NCBI RefSeq assembly: GCF_902364365.1
Contig: NZ_CABJDN010000013.1
Span: 94,268-158,267 of the forward strand
Length of the DNA: 64,000 bases
Source: Bacteroides intestinalis
Lineage (GTDB): Bacteria > Bacteroidota > Bacteroidia > Bacteroidales > Bacteroidaceae
Reading direction: 5' to 3'
Part shown: piece by piece, positions 1-8,816 of the stretch
Layout: every line of letters starts with the position of its first letter
Position numbering within the stretch: the stretch's first letter is position 1
Translations under genes and position numbers: made by a program
The notes under the pieces: model-generated
The model's database searches: none
What the model was told of the DNA's origin: nothing
The model's input: only the letters and a program-made list of their open reading frames with translations

Positions 1-392
1 GCAAGCATTACGAAAGAAGCAGCTTCCAAATCTTCCCTATTGGATATATTGGCAATATCACCGTTTTTCCCATCCGCTTCCTTCACGATACGCAATTTCA
101 ATTCATCGACGTAAGCATAGAGCGAATCAGACATATTCTTCACATGTAGCGCTTTCTCAAACCAAGGTCCCACTTTCTCCGGATTACGTTTATTGGCACC
201 GGCAAGCCCATCATATAATGATTGGTTTTGCACAGTCGAGTTCGCCGTTGTACGGGAAAGGCTTTCATCTACCAATGAAAAACCATTCAGCACATCCGAC
301 GAAACATTGAGTGCCAACATCGCCATCAAGACGATATACATCAGGTTTATCATCTTCTGACGCGGAGAATCCGGATTAGTATTCAGAGACAT
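1..392 (-). CDS. gldM: GldM/PorM, type IX secretion motor subunit (N-terminal part, cut by window edge)
   Basis: About 130 N-terminal codons are present; the gene continues to the left of the window. The protein starts MSLNTNPDSPRQKM and has one membrane helix at about residues 16-35, followed by a periplasmic region with the N-D-G-F-S-L-V-D-E stretch typical of GldM. In the family, GldM pairs with GldL to form the inner-membrane motor of the type IX secretion system and reaches through the periplasm to the GldK/GldN ring. It lies 77 bases behind gldL in the order porP-gldK-gldL-gldM, so gldN is expected next, outside the window. The identification rests on the N-terminus and the gene order. 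Confidence 0.9.
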   Translation of the reverse strand, partial: MSLNTNPDSPRQKMINLMYIVLMAMLALNVSSDVLNGFSLVDESLSRTTANSTVQNQSLYDGLAGANKRNPEKVGPWFEKALHVKNMSDSLYAYVDELKLRIVKEADGKNGDIANISNREDLEAASFVML

Positions 393-469
393 GGTGTTAT
401 TTACAAATTACAATTTACAATTTGGCTGCGCGATAGCTTTAACTCTCGTTCTATCGCTTCACCACTTTA

Positions 470-1180
470 TCACTTAACCTGCACGGCTTGTAGCATACGT
501 GCATAGACTGCATTCAGTTCTTCAATCTGACGAGCCATCTTACGGGTCTGCTCATGTACCTGATCGATAGTGTTGATCTGAGTGCTGGCACTGCGAAGCT
601 GCATTTCATAAATGGCATTGATACCTGCAAGATTACGGTTCAGTGCACTCATTTGCTCGGCATCATGCGACAACGACTCTGCTTGTGCGGTGAAGTGCGA
701 AAGCATTTCGGTCATTTCTTTCAATTGAGCAATATAAGCCTGTGTAGTTTCTTCCATTTCAGGGGTAAAAGCCGGAGCAGGAGTCCCGGATAAATTATTA
801 GCAGCTCCTACAGTCACCGCTACAGACTGTCCTGAAACAGGAACCTGTCTTCTTTCCTGCGATACAATTTGATTAACATCTGCACTGCCCGTCCCTCCGT
901 CACCAACAACTATCACTCCGCCTGCAGCTGTACCGGTCTGCCTGCTTGGCAAGTCGAATGCAGAAATAAAGAACACCAGCACTTCTGTTCCCATACCGAT
1001 CCAAAGCATCAGATTGGCACCTGGTAAATGCGTCAGTTTAAACAAGGTACCTGCAATAACGACAGCAGCACCCCAGCTATAGGCATAGTTCATTATGACT
1101 TTGCCACGATAACTCGCCATAAAATCCTGCAACTTTTGCCCGAAGTCCCTTTTCTTGTTTACAGTATCTTTTTCCATCAT
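470..1180 (-). CDS. gldL: GldL/PorL, type IX secretion inner-membrane motor protein
   Basis: This 236-residue protein has two membrane helices at about residues 30-49 and 55-74. Glu66 sits in the second helix, where GldL proteins carry the acidic residue thought to take part in proton-driven motion. After the helices come a low-complexity linker and a long predicted coiled coil (about 140-236) facing the cytoplasm. With GldM it forms the motor that energises type IX secretion, and gliding where gliding exists. The start could be either of the first two methionines. It lies 20 bases behind gldK in the same transcription direction, so co-expression is likely. Family membership is clear from the first 80 residues and the context. 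Confidence 0.93.
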   Translation of the reverse strand: MMEKDTVNKKRDFGQKLQDFMASYRGKVIMNYAYSWGAAVVIAGTLFKLTHLPGANLMLWIGMGTEVLVFFISAFDLPSRQTGTAAGGVIVVGDGGTGSADVNQIVSQERRQVPVSGQSVAVTVGAANNLSGTPAPAFTPEMEETTQAYIAQLKEMTEMLSHFTAQAESLSHDAEQMSALNRNLAGINAIYEMQLRSASTQINTIDQVHEQTRKMARQIEELNAVYARMLQAVQVK

Positions 1181-1200
1181 TTTACCATTTTAACATCTTA

Positions 1201-2658
1201 TCATTTCCCCTTCTTATTATATCCCACCTGCGTACGCACACAACGGAAACCAATATACGAACGTTGCTCATTCTGATATTCGGACGTCCGTGCATCCGAA
1301 CGGATGAATGCATTCACATCTTTCCACGAACCTCCACGAACCACTTTTTTCTTCAACGCATACGGATCTTCCGGTGCAGCATTATACCGGATATCCGGAT
1401 TGATATCGTTTGCCTGCAGAACTCCCGACTCAGTATATGCCGTTGATGTCCATTCTGCAACATTACCCGCCATATCGTAGAGCCCGTTCGAGTTAGGAGA
1501 ATAAGCCCCCACCCGAGTTGAAATCAGGTTACCATCTTTGGTATAGTTACCCTTGCCGGGTTTATAGTTCGCATTGTAGCACCCACGGTCATCTTTGGTC
1601 TCTTCGTTGTCTTTCCAGGGGTACTTATTGTCTTCTCGTCCGCGTGCAGCAAACTCCCACTCTGCTTCAGTCGGCAAGCGATAACGTTGAATATACTTCG
1701 CCTGTCCACGCAGTCCTGCAAGTAAATAGTTAGTACGCCATGCACAGAATGCATTGGCCTGTTCCCAACTGACACCTACTACCGGATGTTCGTTATAACT
1801 GGGATGATTGAAATACAAACGCATGTATTGTTCATTATTGGCATTGGGAAAATCATTCACCCAGCAGGTCGTATCGGGATAAATGTTCACGATATAGCTG
1901 TTCAGGAAGTCCCATTCACTGGATAACGGACGGGTTATAGTACGATTTACAATTCGTCCTTCATCATCAATATATGCTGTATCTTTTGTTATCATGATTA
2001 CTTCTTCCGAATTCACCTGGACATCTGTGTTCTTGACACGCTCGGCAGGGTTCAAACGATTACGGCGCTTAGCTGCCTCGGTATAGTCATAAATTTCATA
2101 ATAATAGTTCAGTTGTGTTCCATCCAGCATCAGCGTACCATCAATAGGATGATGCTTATATACACTTTCAATGGCCATCTGCTCATCCTCTGTCGCCCGC
2201 TTCCACGGAATAGGCTTCGACCAATTCAAATAAGGTTTGATTGGGTTTCCTTCACGGTCTTCCTCTATCTTATACAATTCGTTGCCGCCATATGCAGGAT
2301 CTGCCAAGCGCTCGCGGATAATGGAGTCGCGCACCCAGTTGACAAACTGCTTATATTCAGCAATCGTCACTTCCGTATCGTCCATCCAGAAAGATTCTAC
2401 CGAAATTTCCCGTGAAGGAACGATTGTTCCCCACAAACTGTCTTGCTTATCGGGACCCATTTTTACCGAACCGCGTTTCACCAACACCATGCCATAAGGT
2501 GCAGGCTCGTTCCATGCTACAGCACTGGCTCCTATTACCTCGCCACCTCTCATGGAACTGTTGCCTACTGTTCCCATGCACGAAATCAGCGAACCGAACA
2601 GCAACAAAGCCGCCCCGTACCACGCATGAATTGTTTTCATTCCTTTATTCTTTCCCAT
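1201..2658 (-). CDS. gldK: GldK-like lipoprotein, type IX secretion (FGE-sulfatase fold)
   Basis: The 485-residue protein begins with a lipoprotein signal (helix AALLLFGSLISC, lipidated Cys27) and carries a formylglycine-generating-enzyme-like domain. Marker segments are GLYDMAGNVAEW, VVRGGSWKD and the terminal GFRCVR. GldK/PorK lipoproteins of this fold build the periplasmic ring under the outer membrane together with GldN; they are structural, not enzymatic. A second possible start lies 6 codons downstream at 2640, still ahead of the signal peptide. The gene sits between porP and gldL with gaps of about 15 and 20 bases, consistent with one operon. Confidence 0.92.
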   Translation of the reverse strand: MGKNKGMKTIHAWYGAALLLFGSLISCMGTVGNSSMRGGEVIGASAVAWNEPAPYGMVLVKRGSVKMGPDKQDSLWGTIVPSREISVESFWMDDTEVTIAEYKQFVNWVRDSIIRERLADPAYGGNELYKIEEDREGNPIKPYLNWSKPIPWKRATEDEQMAIESVYKHHPIDGTLMLDGTQLNYYYEIYDYTEAAKRRNRLNPAERVKNTDVQVNSEEVIMITKDTAYIDDEGRIVNRTITRPLSSEWDFLNSYIVNIYPDTTCWVNDFPNANNEQYMRLYFNHPSYNEHPVVGVSWEQANAFCAWRTNYLLAGLRGQAKYIQRYRLPTEAEWEFAARGREDNKYPWKDNEETKDDRGCYNANYKPGKGNYTKDGNLISTRVGAYSPNSNGLYDMAGNVAEWTSTAYTESGVLQANDINPDIRYNAAPEDPYALKKKVVRGGSWKDVNAFIRSDARTSEYQNEQRSYIGFRCVRTQVGYNKKGK

Positions 2659-2673
2659 TGTTTATATATTCTC

Positions 2674-3630
2674 TTACAAAATCCGTACGCTTTTATGCAA
2701 GTTCCGGTTTTTCTTAAACACATTCAAATCCAATGCATACCTCACCACCAGATCGTGGCTACCGCTCGCTACACCTATCTTGGAAGTGAAACATTCATAA
2801 GCATATCCCAGTGTTACCCCTTGCACGGTCAATCCTATATTGAATGTCACCGAAGTATCGGGCGAGTAGGTCAATCCCCCGCTGAGTACTTTGGAACGAT
2901 AGCTATAAAACAACTGCCCTGTTACATCCAACCGTGTAGAAGTAAAATCACTTTGCAATTGTATCGAAGGCTGTATGGAAATTAACGGATTACGTGTCTG
3001 AATATTGTATCCGCCTGTCAAATAAAAGATAGGATGTATTTTAATCTGGCTTTTTTCTCCTAAAGAGACACGGGGAGCTGTCAGGTGGTGGGCAGAAAAG
3101 GCAGCGTAGAATTTAGGGTACGAATAGTATGCCCCCACTCCAAGATCAACAGATGTACCACTCTCCGATGTAGTGGGGAAAGCATCATCATCCGTTTCAT
3201 CTCCAAGATTAATATCAGAAGGATCAAAAGATACAGTCAGCATACCCACTTGGAGTCCAATACCCAATTTACCCTTTCTGATTTTCATCTGATAGGCGTA
3301 TTGTCCCCAAAAACGCTGGTTACGGAACAGTCCGATAGCCTCATTGAAAAATCCAACCCCAACGCCATGCTGTTTATTGAATAAAGAAAAAGGCATGTCA
3401 GCACCGAAATACATCACGCGGGGAGCATGTGTGAAGCCCATCAACTGCATACCATACGAACCATAAATGTTCATCTTATTATCCGTCTGCCCCGCCCAAC
3501 CGGGATGATAATATCCCTTCACCGCCCAGTACTGGCTAAAGCGCGCATCAAACTGTGCCTGTCCTTCTGCTACACAGAAGAGAAGACTAATAAGAATTAA
3601 GCATTTCAGGATACAATAACGTTTCATCAA
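2674..3630 (-). CDS. PorP/SprF-type outer-membrane protein of type IX secretion
   Basis: This 318-residue protein has a signal peptide (to about residue 25, ending GQAQ) followed by a beta-rich sequence with alternating aromatic residues, as in PorP/SprF outer-membrane barrels. The N-terminal stretch FDARFSQYWAVKGYYHPGWA matches the usual start of the family, in which the mature protein opens with F-x-Q-Y-x-x-x-x-x-x-x-N/H-P. PorP-like proteins anchor the GldK/GldN ring or couple T9SS to surface adhesins. It is the first gene of the porP-gldKLM run. Several paralogues are usual in T9SS-bearing Bacteroidota, so the exact symbol is left open. Confidence 0.85.
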   Translation of the reverse strand: MMKRYCILKCLILISLLFCVAEGQAQFDARFSQYWAVKGYYHPGWAGQTDNKMNIYGSYGMQLMGFTHAPRVMYFGADMPFSLFNKQHGVGVGFFNEAIGLFRNQRFWGQYAYQMKIRKGKLGIGLQVGMLTVSFDPSDINLGDETDDDAFPTTSESGTSVDLGVGAYYSYPKFYAAFSAHHLTAPRVSLGEKSQIKIHPIFYLTGGYNIQTRNPLISIQPSIQLQSDFTSTRLDVTGQLFYSYRSKVLSGGLTYSPDTSVTFNIGLTVQGVTLGYAYECFTSKIGVASGSHDLVVRYALDLNVFKKNRNLHKSVRIL

Positions 3631-3728
3631 TATAAGAACTGATAAAACGAAAAAAAATTGTGCAGAATGGCACAGAAATGAACTAATTCAACCCACGAAT
3701 TGTATATTAGTATATAGAGAATAAAGTT

Positions 3729-4088
3729 ATGCCGCAGATTAAAATTAAACGAGTATATGAAGATCCCGAGGCAGAGGACGGCTACCGCGTGCTGGTAGAC
3801 CGTCTGTGGCCGCGTGGCATGCAAAAGGAACACCTGAAATATGATGTTTGGGAAAAAGACATCACCCCTTCCCCCGAACTCAGAAAGTGGTTTCATGAAG
3901 ACCCGGTGAAACATTGGGAAGGTTTCTCTGCTATGTACCGGAAAGAGTTGGAAACATCTGAAGCTGCACGAAACTTTCTCACAGCAATCAGGTCTTATAA
4001 AACGGTTACTTTATTATATGCCTCCAAAGAGCCTGTCCGAAACCATGCTCGCATTCTGCAAGAGTTTCTGGAAGCCCACCTTGGGTAA
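3729..4088 (+). CDS. DUF488 (YeaO-like) family protein
   Basis: This 119-residue cytoplasmic protein carries the DUF488/YeaO signature: an N-terminal IKRVYED, then RVLVDRLWPRGM at about residues 23-34, a WxKDITPSPELRKWF segment at about 43-57, and a C-terminal YASKEPVRNHARIL. The length is normal for the family. The function of DUF488 proteins is not settled. The gene stands alone between the divergent porP and the HipA-like gene, with 75 bases to the latter. No paralogous neighbours or obvious operon partners are seen. Confidence 0.85.
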   Translation: MPQIKIKRVYEDPEAEDGYRVLVDRLWPRGMQKEHLKYDVWEKDITPSPELRKWFHEDPVKHWEGFSAMYRKELETSEAARNFLTAIRSYKTVTLLYASKEPVRNHARILQEFLEAHLG

Positions 4089-4102
4089 TCGTGATTATTC
4101 AC

Positions 4103-4110
4103 TATCTTTG
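4103..4110 (+). promoter_or_regulatory. Predicted promoter -7 box (TATCTTTG) of the HipA-like gene
   Basis: This is an exact match to TAnnTTTG, the known -7 element of the Bacteroides primary sigma factor, 54 bases before the start at 4164. No clear -33 element was assigned. Confidence 0.55.
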
Positions 4111-4163
4111 CAGCAGCAGTCCATCTTAAACGGGCGGCATAACTATTTTCAGAAAGGACAACC

Positions 4164-4949
4164 ATGATAGAGTTGCGAACAGTCAACCTGACCCGTTATA
4201 TCACTCCTTTGCGCGAAGGCGGATCATTGCCCGCACTGGCAGAAGCTGACGACGAATTTAAATACGTCGTAAAGTTTCGTGGCGCCGGACATGGCACTAA
4301 GGCATTGATATCCGAATTAATCGGTGGAGAGGTTGCGCACATACTGGGATTCAAAGTGCCGGAACTGGTATTTCTGAATCTTGATGAAGCATTCGGACGT
4401 ACCGAAGGAGATGAAGAAATACAAGATTTATTGCAAGCCAGCCGTGGGTTAAACCTGGGACTGCACTTCCTGTCAGGTGCTCTGACTTTTGACCCCGTAG
4501 CAACTAAAGTAAACCCTGAGCTGGCTTCCCGTATTGTCTGGCTGGATGCCTATCTGACCAATATAGACCGTACCTTCCGCAATACTAATATGCTGATGTG
4601 GCATAAAGAGCTTTGGCTGATAGACCAGGGTGCTTCACTTTATTTCCACCACTCGTGGGAAAACTGGGAGAAACATGCCGTAAGCCCATTCCCCTATATA
4701 AAAAATCACGTATTGCTGCCCGAAGCATCCCGACTTGAAGAAGCCGATACAGCTTTACGTTCCATGCTGACAGAGGAAAAGATACAACAGATCGTAGCAC
4801 TTATCCCTGACGACTGGTTGCATTGGGAGGATACACATGAGACACCCGAAGAAATCAGAGATATTTATACCCACTTTCTGACCGAAAGACTGGCTCATTC
4901 CGAAACATTTGTAAAAGAAGCACAGAATGCAAGGAAAACACTTATATGA
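4164..4949 (+). CDS. HipA-like kinase (HipA_2 family)
   Basis: This 261-residue protein resembles the stand-alone HipA-like kinases. Visible landmarks are a lysine in YVVKFRG (K37) followed by a glycine-rich GAGHGTK loop (41-47), a catalytic-loop-like NIDRTFRN (D135, N140), and a metal-binding LIDQG (D154). It lacks the N-terminal HipA-N1 domain and no HipB-type antitoxin is adjacent. The 3' end overlaps the DUF3037 gene by 23 bases, so the two are probably translated together. HipA relatives phosphorylate proteins such as tRNA synthetases, but no substrate can be read from this sequence. Kinase activity is inferred from the motifs only. Confidence 0.8.
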   Translation: MIELRTVNLTRYITPLREGGSLPALAEADDEFKYVVKFRGAGHGTKALISELIGGEVAHILGFKVPELVFLNLDEAFGRTEGDEEIQDLLQASRGLNLGLHFLSGALTFDPVATKVNPELASRIVWLDAYLTNIDRTFRNTNMLMWHKELWLIDQGASLYFHHSWENWEKHAVSPFPYIKNHVLLPEASRLEEADTALRSMLTEEKIQQIVALIPDDWLHWEDTHETPEEIRDIYTHFLTERLAHSETFVKEAQNARKTLI

Positions 4950-5310
4950 ATACGCAGTTATCCGCCTGGTACCCAGAGTAGAACGTGAGGAGTTCTTTAA
5001 TGTGGGCGTCATCCTTTTCTCTAAAAAGGCAGGCTACATCAAGTCCGTTTGCCAGGTAAACGAGGACAAACTGAAGCTATATATTTCTGAAGTAGACCGG
5101 GAATCGGTATTTGCACACTTGGACGTATTCAATAAAATATGTTCGGGAGCCAAAGACGGTGGCCCTATAGCCCAACTCGATGTACCGGAACGTTTTCGTT
5201 GGCTGACTGCCGTGAGAAGTTCCTGTATTCAAACGTCCCGTCCACATGCCGGTTTCTCCGACGATCTGGACAGGACGTTAGAAAGATTATTTAAAGAATT
5301 GGTTCTATAG
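4927..5310 (+). CDS. DUF3037 protein paired with the HipA-like kinase
   Basis: This 127-residue protein has the DUF3037 pattern: LYEYAVIRLVPRVEREEFFNVGV near the N-terminus, where the E-F-F/I-N-V-G-V-I core is typical, and a conserved RPHAGFSDDLDRTLERL near the C-terminus. The start codon lies inside the end of the kinase gene, in another frame, with a 23-base overlap. DUF3037 proteins have no settled function. Their repeated pairing with HipA-like kinases makes a joint role likely (inference). The 3' end overlaps the convergent helicase gene by 6 bases. Confidence 0.85.
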   Translation: MQGKHLYEYAVIRLVPRVEREEFFNVGVILFSKKAGYIKSVCQVNEDKLKLYISEVDRESVFAHLDVFNKICSGAKDGGPIAQLDVPERFRWLTAVRSSCIQTSRPHAGFSDDLDRTLERLFKELVL

Positions 5311-7746
5311 GGGAACAGCGTACTTCGCTTTCAGCTCCTCCACTCCCATTCCGGTAAAATAGTCTTCAATAAAATCCCAACGCTTCGCATCATCCATTCC
5401 ATCCGTCCCGAAGAAGAAGGAAAACAGTTCAATCTGCTCCTGAAACACCTGTTCATTATTCTCGAGAATAAAATTGTGATATTCATCGGAAGATGCGATC
5501 TGCTGCAGGCTCTTCGGATCATCGAAACATACCAGCACACAAGGTGTCCCCCCTCCTTCGACACTGAATGAAAGACAATCGAGCATGGAAAGCAGGTTAA
5601 GCAACATATTCAGATCGGAGAATGGTGTACTGTAAAACAATAAACGATCTCCTTTTTTACCGACAATACGTTGACTGAATAGCTTCTGATAGCGGGATAA
5701 CAAAAGATCAAACCCTTTTGTCACTGTAAAAGAGAGTTCGTTGGAATCCTTCTTTTTCACACTGCTGATATAGCTCACACTGCGTCCCTCTTCCGTACGT
5801 GACTCCAGCAACGAGCCAATAAAGCGTTTTGCCGATGGTACATCCATACCATGTTCAGCAAATACCGCACGCAATTCTTCTTCATCAAAACGTCCTTTTG
5901 TCTTTCGCAGCTTATCGACAAGCAGAATTTTCAAGCTATTGAACAGTGCATCCATCCGTTGACGAATTACGGTGGCATCTTCTTTCAACAAAACCTCGTG
6001 CTTACCAACAGATACCGCACGAGAACCTTCCCACAACGTACCCCCATTCAACTTTTGCTTAAACTCCCGATAGCCCAACTCAGCAAAGCGCTCTTCCCAC
6101 AGCTTTTCCAGACGTGCTGTGTACACGTCTTCCGTACCTTCCACTTTAGTAAGATAATCCTTGAATTCACGAATAAAAACATCGCCTGTCTTATCCTGGA
6201 TATATCCTTCCGTCAATAGATTCTGCGGACTGACCTCCAACAACTTCTTTCCGTAACGATGGCTCAAATCATCTTCCAACCATAATAAAGCTGTCTTAAT
6301 CAACTGTCCCAATTCTGCCTCGTATTCCAACTTGTTTTTCATTCGCGGCAATTTCACCACAAATTCGAAGTCAGACAAAGACACCAGCATTTCCTGCTTT
6401 TTGCCCTTCATCCGATATACTTCCATCAACTTTTTCAGTATCAACGATAACTGCTCCTGGGCTATATTACCCGCCATATGCAGGCGTTTCATATAATAAA
6501 AGTCTCGTTCATGATAATCTGTTGCCGAAACGCCATGAATATCCATATCACGCGCCGCACGTCCTATCTCCTGTATATAATCGACAAACGTACTGGAAGG
6601 TGCCACATGATATACCCGGTCGATGTCGCTGATATCCACACCCATACCGAATGCCTTGGTAGCTACAATCATACGTTTCTCTCCTTCCTTGAACTCCTGC
6701 ACAATCGCTGCTTTCTGTTCCTTATCCTTCTTGCCATAGTAGGAAGCTACCAAACGCCAATCAGCAGGTTGCACCCACGTCTTCAGACGCATATCGATGC
6801 CACCCGCAAAAGGATAATAAAGAATCGTCTTATGCCCGTCGAGGAAATCATCTACACGACCCGCCACGACACGTTGCTTGGCTTTATCGTACGTTTCGCC
6901 TTCTTCTATTTCCATCTGCCGGATATCGAATCCGATATTCCTGCGTTTCACCGTACCTGCATAGAGCACACACGGCTCCATTTGCAACGAACGAATCGTT
7001 TCGAACACCATATCGTTGCCTCCCTTCGGATTCCAGACAGCAGTAGCCGTCAGCGCAAAAAGCGGAAACGCATAGCCCAGACTCTTCTTCAAACCTTGCA
7101 GATAACGTCCCAGGAACCAATAATCCACCCGGAATTCTTTACCCCAAGTAGTTACTGTATGAGCCTCATCCACTACAACCAAACCAATACGACGCTCACC
7201 TGCGAAGTGCTTGATATCATATGAAAGCAATAACTCCGGCGAAAGATAAAACAAATCCACCTCACCTTCACGCACCTGCCGGTATACCTCATTCTTTTGC
7301 TCAGGCGATAAATCGGAAGAAGCATACGCTACGCGAGTATATCCCAAATCCCGTAAACCTTCCACCTGATCCACAATCAGTGCCTTCAGAGGAGATACAA
7401 CAATAGTAAGCAATCCGTATTCATTGCCCAAATAAATACCAGGCAATTGGAACAATAAGGATTTTCCAGCCCCAGTAGGTGCTGTCAGCAGAATATTATC
7501 CACATCAGTTTCCCCATTCCGTGCCTTTTCCGCTTCAACAATGACACTTTCTATCAATTGTCCCTGCGAAATGTGGAGCGTCTCTTTCCCCTTGAATAAG
7601 TCGTCGTACACTTCCAGGTCACGAAATTGTTCGTACCCGTAAGTCCCTTTTAAAAGGGTATGCACCGCTTCCCGACAATCTCCGGGCAAATGCCGTTCTT
7701 TCAATTCCGGCAAGCGGCGTACCGTTTCTTCTTGTGTTTCAGTCAT
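5305..7746 (-). CDS. RecQ-like superfamily 2 DNA helicase, non-canonical C-terminus
   Basis: A protein of about 813 residues counted from the second methionine (MTETQEET); a longer start at 7773 adds 9 residues. Helicase motifs are clear: Walker A TAPTGAGKS, motif II VVDEAHTVTTWG, motif III LTATA, motif V KAFGMGVDISDI and motif VI YIQEIGRAARD. The roughly 400 residues after the helicase core show neither the four-cysteine zinc site of the RQC domain nor a recognisable HRDC domain. It is therefore not the housekeeping RecQ but a related ATP-dependent 3'-5' DNA helicase with its own C-terminal region. It is convergent with the HipA-like/DUF3037 pair and has no operon partners. Confidence 0.85.
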   Translation of the reverse strand: MTETQEETVRRLPELKERHLPGDCREAVHTLLKGTYGYEQFRDLEVYDDLFKGKETLHISQGQLIESVIVEAEKARNGETDVDNILLTAPTGAGKSLLFQLPGIYLGNEYGLLTIVVSPLKALIVDQVEGLRDLGYTRVAYASSDLSPEQKNEVYRQVREGEVDLFYLSPELLLSYDIKHFAGERRIGLVVVDEAHTVTTWGKEFRVDYWFLGRYLQGLKKSLGYAFPLFALTATAVWNPKGGNDMVFETIRSLQMEPCVLYAGTVKRRNIGFDIRQMEIEEGETYDKAKQRVVAGRVDDFLDGHKTILYYPFAGGIDMRLKTWVQPADWRLVASYYGKKDKEQKAAIVQEFKEGEKRMIVATKAFGMGVDISDIDRVYHVAPSSTFVDYIQEIGRAARDMDIHGVSATDYHERDFYYMKRLHMAGNIAQEQLSLILKKLMEVYRMKGKKQEMLVSLSDFEFVVKLPRMKNKLEYEAELGQLIKTALLWLEDDLSHRYGKKLLEVSPQNLLTEGYIQDKTGDVFIREFKDYLTKVEGTEDVYTARLEKLWEERFAELGYREFKQKLNGGTLWEGSRAVSVGKHEVLLKEDATVIRQRMDALFNSLKILLVDKLRKTKGRFDEEELRAVFAEHGMDVPSAKRFIGSLLESRTEEGRSVSYISSVKKKDSNELSFTVTKGFDLLLSRYQKLFSQRIVGKKGDRLLFYSTPFSDLNMLLNLLSMLDCLSFSVEGGGTPCVLVCFDDPKSLQQIASSDEYHNFILENNEQVFQEQIELFSFFFGTDGMDDAKRWDFIEDYFTGMGVEELKAKYAVPL

Positions 7747-7870
7747 AATGGAATAAATATAAAAAAGAGACAATCCATTAATCTGTCAAAAACAGATTTT
7801 ACGGACTGCCTCTTTTATGTGTTAACTACCTCGTATCCCCTTAGGTATGGCAAGGCTTTAAAAAGCGTAT

Positions 7871-8092
7871 CTAATACTCCTCTTCGTTAAAGAAGAAATC
7901 CTCTTTGCTCGGATAGTCAGGCCATATATCTTCGATGCTCTCATAAATATCGCCTTCATCTTCCATTTCCTGCAAATTTTCAATCACTTCAAGCGGAGCG
8001 CCCGAACGTATAGCATAATCGATTAATTCGTCCTTGGTTGCCGGCCAGGGAGCATCTTCCAGTTTAGATGCTAATTCCAATGTCCAATACAT
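7871..8092 (-). CDS. DUF2795 small acidic protein
   Basis: This 73-residue protein starts MYWTLELASKLEDAPWPATK and contains ELIDYAIRSGAPLEVIENLQ, the DUF2795 pattern, followed by a strongly acidic tail ending FFFNEEEY. No catalytic motif is seen and the family has no firm function. A good -7 box lies 53 bases upstream. The gene sits alone between the helicase and the adenosyltransferase genes, all on the minus strand. Confidence 0.85.
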   Translation of the reverse strand: MYWTLELASKLEDAPWPATKDELIDYAIRSGAPLEVIENLQEMEDEGDIYESIEDIWPDYPSKEDFFFNEEEY

Positions 8093-8144
8093 AAGTTCTA
8101 AGTATTAAAATTGTGAATATTAAGTCCTACTTTCTATTTTTCGG

Positions 8145-8152
8145 CAAAAGTA
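8145..8152 (-). promoter_or_regulatory. Predicted promoter -7 box (TACTTTTG) of the DUF2795 gene
   Basis: Match to TAnnTTTG on the minus strand, 53 bases before the start at 8092. Confidence 0.5.
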
Positions 8153-8164
8153 TAATAAAATCTC

Positions 8165-8719
8165 TCACTTACAACTATTATCCCAAAATATTTCATCTTT
8201 TTTCTCATCCTGGTTGATTTTCCGTGACAAGACAAACAAATAATCGGACAAACGGTTCACATAAGCAAGTAATTCAGTAACTACTTCGCATTGTTCAGCC
8301 AAGGCCAGGATACGTCGTTCAGCCCTGCGGCAAACTGTGCGGCAAACATGACAAACCGATGCTCCGCGACTGCCGCCCGGCAATATAAAAGCATGTAACG
8401 GGGGAAGCAGGTTATCAAGTCGGTCTATTTCCCGTTCGATACGCTCTATCTCTTCCGGATGAATAACACTGGCACATTTCAAGTCCGTTTTTTCCAGATC
8501 GGTGGCCAGATTGGAACCCACTGCGAAAAGACGATCCTGAATATGGCGTACAAGCATCTGATCCGCTTCATCGGACAAATAAGTGATAAGCACTCCCAGG
8601 TTAGCGTTTAACTCGTCTACTGTGCCGTATGCTTCCAGACGAACGTGGGTTTTAGGAACCCGGGTGCCGCCTACCAACGAAGTGGTACCTTTATCACCGG
8701 TTTTAGTATATATTTTCAT
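8165..8719 (-). CDS. Cob(I)yrinic acid a,c-diamide adenosyltransferase, PduO type
   Basis: This 184-residue enzyme transfers the adenosyl group of ATP to Co(I) corrinoid to make adenosylcobalamin. The N-terminal [19 protein letters not shown] (about residues 4-22) is the ATP-binding motif of PduO-type enzymes. The helical core carries [14 protein letters not shown] and the C-terminal [17 protein letters not shown]. Length and motifs are normal for a single-domain enzyme. It stands alone here, away from other cobamide genes, and no cobalamin riboswitch is seen before it. Confidence 0.92.
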   Translation of the reverse strand: MKIYTKTGDKGTTSLVGGTRVPKTHVRLEAYGTVDELNANLGVLITYLSDEADQMLVRHIQDRLFAVGSNLATDLEKTDLKCASVIHPEEIERIEREIDRLDNLLPPLHAFILPGGSRGASVCHVCRTVCRRAERRILALAEQCEVVTELLAYVNRLSDYLFVLSRKINQDEKKDEIFWDNSCK

Positions 8720-8733
8720 AAGCGATTGGTGTT

Positions 8734-8782
8734 TAGTGATTAGTGATTAGAGGTTAGTGGAGCGGTTAATCACTAATCACTA
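8734..8782. repeat. Perfect 16-bp inverted repeat
   Basis: The arm tagtgattagtgatta (8734-8749) is exactly repeated in reverse complement at 8767-8782 around a 17-base loop; the arm itself is a tandem of tagtgat. It lies between the adenosyltransferase start and the end of the methyltransferase-like gene. No T-rich tail follows on either strand, so a simple terminator is not indicated. Confidence 0.8.
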
Positions 8783-8816
8783 CCCCCTAATCACTTATTC
8801 AAACGCCTAAAGATAA

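Noticed and set aside
3627..3914. Open frame of 95 codons on the minus strand upstream of porP
   Set aside because: It overlaps the DUF488 gene on the other strand and the porP start; no motif is visible.
8165..8816. Cobalamin riboswitch near the adenosyltransferase gene
   Set aside because: The region upstream is only about 100 bases to the next gene and shows only the 16-bp inverted repeat, without the length or motifs of a cobalamin riboswitch.
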